This document shows, in pieces, positions 5,412-11,027 of a DNA stretch of 11,027 bases. Position 1 is the first letter of the stretch. Every line of letters starts with the position of its first letter. This DNA comes from Synergistales bacterium. Its GTDB lineage: Bacteria; Synergistota; Synergistia; Synergistales; Thermovirgaceae. A model generated the notes under the pieces. The model did no database searches and was not told where the DNA came from. It was given only the letters and a program-made list of their open reading frames with translations. Both the position numbers and the translations under genes were made by a program. Where the stretch lies: assembly GCA_018434645.1 (NCBI GenBank), contig JAHDOX010000047.1, positions 1-11,027 on the forward strand. Reading direction: 5' to 3'.

Positions 5412-8080
5412 AAACGGTTCCTTCCTGCACTTACCGACTCCAGCTCAACCCCGATTTTACATTTTACGATGCCGCTGGAATCGCGGACTATCTGGCCGAG
5501 TTGGGGATCAGCCACGTGTATCTTTCTCCTGTACTTCAGGCGGCTTTGGGGAGCACCCACGGCTATGACGTGGTCGACCCGGGCAAAGTAAATGATGAAC
5601 TTGGCGGGAAACAGGGCTTCGATTTGCTTACAGAAACCCTAAAAAATAAAGGTCTTGGAGTGGTGCTTGATATAGTGCCTAATCATATGGCTATATCAGG
5701 CCCGCAGAACCGTTGGTGGCAGGATGTGCTCGAAAACGGCCCCTCGAGCGCCTATGCCGCCTTTTTCGACGTGGAATGGGAAAGCCCCGAAGCGTATCTG
5801 AAAAACCGCATTTTGCTCCCTGTACTGGAAGATCAGTATGGCAGGGTCCTGGGAGCCGGCCTGATTTCGGTCGTGCGAAAAGAGTCGCGTTTTTTTGTGA
5901 GTTACCGGGAACATCTCTTCCCGGTGGCGCCCCGCTCGATGATGAATGTCCTCCAAAAGGCGGGATGGAGGTGCTCTTCTGAAAGACTCCAGTTTTTCGG
6001 TGAATCCCTCGGTAGCTTGCCACTGCCGACTGCCACGGATCTGGAAAACACCAGGATACGCCACAGGAACAAGGAAGTGATCTTCGCTCTTATCGACCGT
6101 CACTTCCGAGAGAACCCCGGAGAAGCTTCCGTAGTGGACGAATGCCTGGAAGAACTTAACGCCGATATCAATGGTCTCGATAATTTCCTCGAAAGGCAAA
6201 ACTACAGGCTGGCCTGGTGGCGGAAAAACCGGGAAGACCTGGGTTACAGGAGGTTCTTCGACATCGACAACCTGGTGGCATTGCGCGTAGAAGAAAATGG
6301 TGTCTTCGCGGAGACGCACAGGCTTCCGCTTCAGTGGGTTGCCTCAGGTATTGTGGAAGGGCTTCGGGTAGATCACATAGACGGACTAAAGGATCCTGCG
6401 GCATACCTGAAAAGGCTCCGCAGCGCGGCGCCCGAGGCGTGGATTCTGGTGGAAAAAATCCTGTCACCCGGCGAAAGGCTGCGTGAAGCCTGGCCTGCTG
6501 AAGGTACAACCGGGTATGACTTTCTGAACGTAGTGAATGGCCTTTTTATTGATCCTGTCGGAGAAGAGGCAATGACGTGCCTTTACATGGAATTTTCCGG
6601 CGAAGTAAAACATTGCGAAGAATTGAAATTCGAGAAGAAAATGCAGGTTGCGGGGGAACTTTTCGGCAGCGATTTTAATCGACTCACTCATCTGGCAATG
6701 GAGATTTGCGAAAATCACCCTGAATTCAGGGATTCCGCCCGAAGTGACGTAATGAAAGTAATAAAGACCCTTGCGTCGTCTTTCGACGTATACAGGACGT
6801 ATTTCGCTCCCTGGCGTGACGAGCAACGCGATACAGAGGACGAAAAAGTCATGGAGGAAGCCCTGCACAAAACACACGAAAGGCTTCCAGAGGTCGACCC
6901 TCTCCTTATAGACCTTTTCGGCGGGTTTTTCTCCAAAAAGTCGCCCTCCGCCGAAGAAGCGGAATTTGTGGCCCGGTTCCAGCAGTTGACCGGTCCTTTG
7001 GCTGCAAAAGGTATTGAGGACACGTTGCTTTACTGCTACAACCGATTTATAGCGCTAAACGAGGTTGGCGGAGAGCCTTGCGATTTTTCGGTGACTCCCG
7101 AAAGGGCACACAGCTATTTTCGGGAAAAGGCCGAAAAATTCCCACTTACGATGAATACCCTTTCTACTCATGACACTAAACGAAGCGGAGACGTCCGGGC
7201 AAGACTTGCCATTCTCTCGGAAATACCCCTTGAATGGGCGGAAAAAGTAAAAAGATGGTCACGAATGAACGAAAACAAGAAGACAAGCGGAATGCCTGAC
7301 GCAAACACGGAGTACTTCCTGTACCAAACGATTATGGGCGCCTGGCCCATTGATCGCGTCCGCCTTGGTGAAGTAATGCGTAAATCCGTGCGGGAAGCCA
7401 AGAGCCATACTTCATGGACGAACGTCAACGAACCCTACGAAAGGGCTCTCATGAATTTCATCGATAGCCTTTTCGAAGATGACGAATTCATAGAAGATCT
7501 CAAGATGTTCCTGCGACCTTTGATCCGCCCGGGGTGCATTGCCTCCCTGGCACAGGCTCTTGTCATGCTTACTGCACCGGGAGTCCCCGATATATACCAG
7601 GGAACAGAAACCCGGGACCTCTCTCTGGTTGACCCTGATAACAGGAGGCCCGTGAATTTCGCCAAAAAAATTGAAAACCTGGAAAGGGTAAAAGTCTCTT
7701 CCCTTGTCAAACCGGCTGAAGACTTGGACGATGGCTTGCCGAAGCAATGGATGATTTGGAAAGTTCTGAATTTCAGAAAAAACAGGCCTGATCTTTTCGG
7801 GCCGGGTTCTTCTTATGATCCTGTTGAAACCGGAGGCAATGGCGCAAAGAAAATTTTCGCTTTTTGCAGAAGTGGGGGGTTGGTCACTCTGGTCCCGACG
7901 TGTTTTGTGTCTTGCAAGGCGGAAATGGAAAAAGCAAAGATAAGGCTCTTCGAAGGCACCTGGGAAAACATCTTTGACAATCAAAGATATTCCGGTAATT
8001 CATGGGTTGGAGCAGACGAACTGCTCAAAAACTTCCCCGTAGCTTTGCTTGTCAAGGAAAACAGGGGGGAAACACCTTGA
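5408..8080 (+). CDS. treY: Maltooligosyl trehalose synthase (TreY, GH13)
   Basis: Intramolecular transglucosylase that converts the reducing-end alpha-1,4 bond of maltooligosaccharides to an alpha,alpha-1,1 bond, making maltooligosyltrehalose. The opening (TYRLQLNPDFTFYDAAGIADY) followed by HVYLSPVLQAALGSTHGYDV is diagnostic for TreY. GH13 regions are region I DIVPNH (Asp88, Asn92, His93), region II GLRVDHIDGL with nucleophile Asp322, region III ILVEKIL with Glu349, and region IV STHDTKRSGDVRARL with His588-Asp589. The long helical stretch between regions III and IV and the late PGVPDIYQGTE segment are also typical. At 890 residues it is at the long end for the family, where archaeal and actinobacterial forms are roughly 700-800. 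The ATG overlaps the glgX stop (ATGA), and its own stop overlaps the treZ start. No frameshift or missing catalytic residue was seen. Confidence 0.96.
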   Translation: MKTVPSCTYRLQLNPDFTFYDAAGIADYLAELGISHVYLSPVLQAALGSTHGYDVVDPGKVNDELGGKQGFDLLTETLKNKGLGVVLDIVPNHMAISGPQNRWWQDVLENGPSSAYAAFFDVEWESPEAYLKNRILLPVLEDQYGRVLGAGLISVVRKESRFFVSYREHLFPVAPRSMMNVLQKAGWRCSSERLQFFGESLGSLPLPTATDLENTRIRHRNKEVIFALIDRHFRENPGEASVVDECLEELNADINGLDNFLERQNYRLAWWRKNREDLGYRRFFDIDNLVALRVEENGVFAETHRLPLQWVASGIVEGLRVDHIDGLKDPAAYLKRLRSAAPEAWILVEKILSPGERLREAWPAEGTTGYDFLNVVNGLFIDPVGEEAMTCLYMEFSGEVKHCEELKFEKKMQVAGELFGSDFNRLTHLAMEICENHPEFRDSARSDVMKVIKTLASSFDVYRTYFAPWRDEQRDTEDEKVMEEALHKTHERLPEVDPLLIDLFGGFFSKKSPSAEEAEFVARFQQLTGPLAAKGIEDTLLYCYNRFIALNEVGGEPCDFSVTPERAHSYFREKAEKFPLTMNTLSTHDTKRSGDVRARLAILSEIPLEWAEKVKRWSRMNENKKTSGMPDANTEYFLYQTIMGAWPIDRVRLGEVMRKSVREAKSHTSWTNVNEPYERALMNFIDSLFEDDEFIEDLKMFLRPLIRPGCIASLAQALVMLTAPGVPDIYQGTETRDLSLVDPDNRRPVNFAKKIENLERVKVSSLVKPAEDLDDGLPKQWMIWKVLNFRKNRPDLFGPGSSYDPVETGGNGAKKIFAFCRSGGLVTLVPTCFVSCKAEMEKAKIRLFEGTWENIFDNQRYSGNSWVGADELLKNFPVALLVKENRGETP

Positions 8081-9816
8081 TGCATCCTTCGGTATGGGCG
8101 CCGGAAGCCTCGTCGGTCAAGGTTGTTACGGGTGGATGTTCCGTAGAGATGACGAAGTCGCGCCGCGGGTGGTGGGAAGCGCCAGGCGTAACGCTGGAAG
8201 ATGGTGATGAGTACGCCTTTTCGGTGGATGGAGGCCCCTTTCTTCCCGATCCGAGGTCGAGCAGGCAACCCAAAGGAGTTCACGGCCCGTCGGTCTTCGT
8301 GGATCACGGAAAATTCAACTGGACCGATGAAAAATGGCAACCTCAGCCGTTGGCGTCAGGTTTGATATATGAATTGCATACGGGCACTTTCTCCCCGGAG
8401 GGGTCCTTCGGAGGCGTTGCAGCGAGGCTGGATTATCTCAAGTCTCTTGGAGTAACGCACCTGGAGCTGATGCCGGTTAACGGGTTTTCCGGTGAACGGG
8501 GATGGGGGTACGATGGGGTGAACCTTTACGCTCCCCATGAAGCCTATGGAGGTCCTGAAGGGCTGAAGAAACTTGTCGACGCCGCGCACGAAAAGGGCAT
8601 AGCCGTCCTGCTGGACGTGGTCTACAACCACCTTGGTCCCGAGGGAAATTACCTGGGGTTCTTCGGACCCTATTTCTCGAAAAAATATGTCTCACCGTGG
8701 GGTGACGCGGTCAATTTCGACGGGCCTTTTTCCGACGGAGTGCGGGCGTTCTTCCTCGATAACGCAAGGATGTGGCTGGAGGACTATCACGTGGATGGTC
8801 TCAGGATCGATGCCGTCCACGCCATCTTCGACCAATCGGCTCTGCACTTTCTTGAGGAATTGGTCCGTACTGTGCGTCAGGTGGAGATGGAAACGGGAAA
8901 GCACCGTTTCATAATCGCGGAAAGCGACCTCAACGACCCCAGGGTGGTAAGCACGACCGAAGTCGGAGGATACGGGTTCGACGCCCAATGGAGTGATGAT
9001 TTTCATCATGCCCTGCACACACTGCTCACGGGGGAACGCGGGGGTTATTACGGTGATTTCGGTAGTCTAGCCCACGTGGCGAAGGCTCTGGAAAGGAACT
9101 TCGTGTACGAGGGCAACTATTCGTCGTTTCGTAAAAGGTCTCACGGCCGCCCGGCATGGGCTCTTCCGCCGAGTCGCTTTCTGGGGTATATCCAGACCCA
9201 CGACCAGGTAGGAAACAGGGCAAGGGGCGAGCGGCTTGGTCACATCTGCGGTAGGGAACTTCAGAAGATAGCCGCCGCTTGCGTGTTTCTTTCGCCTTTC
9301 GTGCCAATGATTTTTCAGGGAGAGGAATGGAGTTCTGATTCGCCTTTTTTGTATTTCACCGACCACTCCGACGAAAAACTCGGGGAATCCGTTTGCGAGG
9401 GAAGGCGGAGGGAATTTGCGGCCTTTGGGTGGAATCCCGAGGAGATACCGGACCCTCAGGACGAAACGACCTTCCTACGATCAAGGCTTGACTGGCCTTT
9501 AGAGGACACAGCGGAGGGAAAGGAAATGCTCGAGTGGTACAAAAGTCTCTCTCGTTTCAGAAACGAAAGGCCATGTTTAAGAGATGGCTGTAGGGAAAAC
9601 ATGCACGTTGAATTCGACGAAAAGGACTTGTGGCTAGTCATGCAAAAAAACGACGTACTGCTGGCGTGTAATTTCAGCAAAAAAGAGGTTTCGGTCGAAA
9701 TCGGGTACGAAACAGGCGATATGGAATTAAAGCTTCAGTCCAGACCGGGAGTGCTCGTGACAAAAAAAAGCCTGACGCTTCCGCCTGAAGGTGTAGCCGT
9801 CCTGGAACGTGTATGA
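8080..9816 (+). CDS. treZ: Maltooligosyl trehalose trehalohydrolase (TreZ, GH13)
   Basis: Hydrolyses the alpha-1,4 bond next to the trehalosyl end of maltooligosyltrehalose and releases free trehalose, the last step of the pathway. The 578-residue length is normal. After an N-terminal CBM48-like domain (VWAPEASSVKVV onward), the catalytic barrel shows ELHTGTFSPEGSFGG, region I LDVVYNHLGPEGNYL (Asp179, His184), region II GLRIDAVHAI with nucleophile Asp244, region III IIAESDLNDPRVV with Glu281, and region IV QTHDQVGNRARGERL with Asp375. The ESDLNDPR and HDQVGNRARG stretches separate TreZ from branching enzymes. ATG 8080 was chosen since it overlaps the treY stop (TGATG) and has AGGGGGGA eight or nine bases upstream; the frame is open back to 8002 but inside treY. 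Two hairpins follow the stop. Confidence 0.96.
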   Translation: MHPSVWAPEASSVKVVTGGCSVEMTKSRRGWWEAPGVTLEDGDEYAFSVDGGPFLPDPRSSRQPKGVHGPSVFVDHGKFNWTDEKWQPQPLASGLIYELHTGTFSPEGSFGGVAARLDYLKSLGVTHLELMPVNGFSGERGWGYDGVNLYAPHEAYGGPEGLKKLVDAAHEKGIAVLLDVVYNHLGPEGNYLGFFGPYFSKKYVSPWGDAVNFDGPFSDGVRAFFLDNARMWLEDYHVDGLRIDAVHAIFDQSALHFLEELVRTVRQVEMETGKHRFIIAESDLNDPRVVSTTEVGGYGFDAQWSDDFHHALHTLLTGERGGYYGDFGSLAHVAKALERNFVYEGNYSSFRKRSHGRPAWALPPSRFLGYIQTHDQVGNRARGERLGHICGRELQKIAAACVFLSPFVPMIFQGEEWSSDSPFLYFTDHSDEKLGESVCEGRRREFAAFGWNPEEIPDPQDETTFLRSRLDWPLEDTAEGKEMLEWYKSLSRFRNERPCLRDGCRENMHVEFDEKDLWLVMQKNDVLLACNFSKKEVSVEIGYETGDMELKLQSRPGVLVTKKSLTLPPEGVAVLERV

Positions 9817-9873
9817 TAGTTTCTGCAAATTTGAGGATTGCTGAAAAAAGAAAAGTTTCAGGGTTTTAGGGGG

Positions 9874-9900
9874 GGCGGGAAAGACGGAATCTTTCCCGCC
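9874..9900 (+). other. Perfect 11-bp hairpin after treZ
   Basis: GGCGGGAAAGA (9874-9884) and TCTTTCCCGCC (9890-9900) pair perfectly around a 5-base loop. No T-run follows on either strand, so it is not a classical intrinsic terminator. It lies 58 bases after the treZ stop and could protect the operon mRNA 3' end or slow polymerase ahead of the next hairpin. Confidence 0.6.
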
Positions 9901-9928
9901 AAAGGGAAACAGAAGATGGAGACAAGAA

Positions 9929-9966
9929 AAGACGCCACCTCCCGCGGGAAGTGGCGTCTTTATTAC
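9929..9966 (+). terminator. Intrinsic terminator of the trehalose operon (possibly bidirectional)
   Basis: AAGACGCCAC (9929-9938) pairs with GTGGCGTCTT (9951-9960). After one mismatch the stem continues through TCCC/GGGA with a very short loop. The tail reads TTTATTA. The complementary A-run before the stem gives a T-run on the other strand, so it may stop transcription in both directions. It closes glgX-treY-treZ and separates it from the 10164 gene. Confidence 0.75.
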
Positions 9967-10163
9967 CAGGCCGTGTCCTCCTTTCCAAACGCGGGAGGCA
10001 TCCCCGTTTCCGGAGATACCCTGACGGCCGGAGACCATTGCGTAACACGCTTTAGGTCTTGACGGCTCGGAGGTGATATTCTTTTGTTATCAACAATGCT
10101 AGCACATGGCGTCGTACGTGACAAGCGTTTTCGATCGAAACCAGACGGGAAGGGATGGTTGAC
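9961..10163. other. Spacer between the operon terminator and the B3/4 gene
   Basis: No gene with a convincing start is seen. TTGACG at 10059-10064 is a good -35 half, but the sequence 17 bases on (TTTTGT) is a poor -10, so a promoter is only suggested. A 13-base palindrome, TTGTT-ATC-AACAA (10084-10096), sits 68 bases before the gene and could be an operator. Frames open on both strands give no recognisable protein. Confidence 0.4.
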
Positions 10164-10874
10164 ATGCATATACGAATTGCACCTGAAATCCTCCAGAAAT
10201 ATCCTGGAGCCCACGTCGGGTGGCTTGACGCGGATGTCGTCGTCAACGATGAAAGCCCTCACGTGGAGAGCCTGAAAGTGAAAATGGCCAGTGTCGTCGC
10301 CGAACGCGGGCTTGAGGCTGCGACGCTGGCGAAATACCCGAGGATCGATTCGTGGCGCAAAATCTACAGTGCCATGGGTATCAAGCCCAGCAGCTACAAA
10401 TGCTCCCTGGAAGCCCTTTTACGGCGTATTCTCAAGGGGCAGGGCCTGTGGAATGTTTCGAGCGTGGTGGATTGCTACAATTGCATTTCTGTCATGGCCA
10501 TGATGCCCATGGGAGCCCACGACTTGGAAAGCCTTGATGGTGACCTGGAGCTCAGGTTCGGGAGAAAGGGAGACCTTTTTCTTCCTCTCGGTGCCGGGGG
10601 AAAGGTTGTTCAGGTCGAGGAAAGTCACATCGTGTACGCTGACAATACAAAGATCTGTTGCTGGCTGTGGAACCATCGTGACAACAGGCAATGTGTTGTT
10701 ACCCCTTCGACACGCAGGGCGATCTTCATTGTTGATGCGGCGGAAGAGCAGGATACACCTGATGTCAGAAAAGCCCTCGACATGCTTGCGGAAAACCTTG
10801 AACACATCGGGTGCACTGTCCGATTACAGGGGATTCTTCACAGGGATGCACCAGAGGCGGAAATTGGCAAATAG
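10164..10874 (+). CDS. Stand-alone B3/4 domain protein (PheRS beta-like tRNA-editing domain relative)
   Basis: The 236-residue protein resembles free-standing B3/4 proteins (COG3382-like), related to the B3/B4 editing domain of the bacterial phenylalanyl-tRNA synthetase beta subunit. Supporting stretches are YPRIDSWRKIYSAMGIKP, SSYKCSLEALLRRILKG and LWNVSSVVDCYNCISVMAMM near residues 72-116, then the MGAHDLESLDGDLELRFG region and a C-terminal beta-rich part with CCWLWNHRDNRQCVVT. Such proteins are suspected to clear mischarged tRNA or bind amino acids or nucleic acid, but the role is not settled. No synthetase core is present. ATG 10164 is preferred since AAGGG lies nine bases upstream; ATG 10155 in the same frame is within that ribosome binding site. 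It is probably co-transcribed with the next gene, 13 bases downstream. Confidence 0.8.
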   Translation: MHIRIAPEILQKYPGAHVGWLDADVVVNDESPHVESLKVKMASVVAERGLEAATLAKYPRIDSWRKIYSAMGIKPSSYKCSLEALLRRILKGQGLWNVSSVVDCYNCISVMAMMPMGAHDLESLDGDLELRFGRKGDLFLPLGAGGKVVQVEESHIVYADNTKICCWLWNHRDNRQCVVTPSTRRAIFIVDAAEEQDTPDVRKALDMLAENLEHIGCTVRLQGILHRDAPEAEIGK

Positions 10875-10887
10875 GAAGGGATATTTT

Positions 10888-11027
10888 ATGGAAAGAAAAC
10901 CGGACAGAAAACAAATAAAAGAGTGGATTGCCGAATACGTTCTGGAGTCGCCACGAAACACCCTTCACGTTCCTGAGGGACTGCCGGCATGGGACGTGCC
11001 GATCATCGGGATAGCGGCGGGGGAGGA
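10888..11027 (+). CDS. N-terminus of an unidentified protein, possibly QueG-like iron-sulfur reductase (cut by window end)
   Basis: Only 46 residues are visible, running off the right edge. The ATG follows AGGAAGGG by seven bases and the preceding gene's stop by 13, so it is almost certainly a real gene in the same operon. The visible part has a charged helix (RKQIKEWIAEYVLESPRN) followed by LPAWDVPIIGIAAGE. A helix followed by 'W-D-x-P-x-x-G-x-A-x-G' resembles, from memory, the beginning of epoxyqueuosine-reductase-like 4Fe-4S proteins in anaerobes, where the motif reads like 'DEPLVGFASGDD'. The cysteine motifs that would settle this lie outside the window, so the function is a weak guess; that it is coding is firm. 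Confidence 0.6.
   Translation, partial: MERKPDRKQIKEWIAEYVLESPRNTLHVPEGLPAWDVPIIGIAAGE

Noticed and set aside
5696..6319. 207-residue open frame on the minus strand
   Set aside because: It lies wholly antisense to the catalytic part of treY, whose GH13 motifs are intact, and gives no recognisable protein; long antisense frames are expected opposite GC-balanced coding sequence.
8002..8079. Upstream extension of treZ by 26 residues
   Set aside because: It lies entirely inside treY, and ATG 8080 overlaps the treY stop with a good ribosome binding site.
10088..10095. TTATCAACA as a DnaA box
   Set aside because: Differs from the TTATCCACA consensus at one position, stands alone, and no origin-linked gene is nearby.
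9963..10262. 99-residue minus-strand frame whose TAA is followed at once by the hairpin at 9929-9960
   Set aside because: The stop-plus-terminator arrangement is suggestive, but its N-terminal third is antisense to the B3/4 gene, no start with a ribosome binding site was seen, and the text is not recognisable.

Overview
The window looks like a chromosomal stretch of a mesophilic to moderately thermophilic, probably anaerobic bacterium. Most genes start behind strong AGGAGG-type ribosome binding sites. The gene mix is a branched-chain amino acid carrier, an amidase, a glycogen-to-trehalose operon and a stand-alone B3/4 protein. This would suit an amino-acid-using lineage such as Synergistota, or a Firmicutes-like group, but that placement is a guess from gene content and not from any marker gene.

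Layout. (1) 1-906, minus: the first 302 residues of a BrnQ-type branched-chain amino acid symporter, running off the left edge, with a promoter and a hairpin plus T-run about 190 bases upstream of its start. (2) 907-1464: a visibly AT-rich spacer with no intact gene. It holds a probable transposase remnant (minus) and a protein-like broken frame (plus). (3) 1465-2757, plus: an acetamidase/formamidase family amidase carrying a four-cysteine zinc-ribbon-like insert. (4) 2864-3217, plus: a small unknown protein whose C-terminal half looks unlike normal coding sequence. (5) 3300-9816, plus: a compact three-gene operon, glgX/treX - treY - treZ, with start/stop overlaps at both junctions. It ends in two hairpins at 9874-9960. 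(6) 10164 onward, plus: a B3/4-domain protein (relative of the PheRS beta-subunit editing domain), followed 13 bases later by the start of a gene that may encode a QueG-like iron-sulfur protein cut by the right edge.

How the genes work together. The central operon is a complete route from glycogen or maltodextrin to trehalose. The GlgX/TreX debranching enzyme releases linear chains, TreY turns the reducing-end glucose into a trehalosyl unit, and TreZ cuts trehalose off. All three carry the four GH13 signature regions with catalytic Asp/Glu/Asp intact, so the pathway should be functional. The other genes have no clear link to trehalose. I see no tRNA, rRNA, CRISPR array or intact mobile element, and no clearly new multi-gene system. 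The least explained parts are the 907-1464 spacer, the 3040-3225 frame switch, the zinc-ribbon amidase and the free-standing B3/4 protein.
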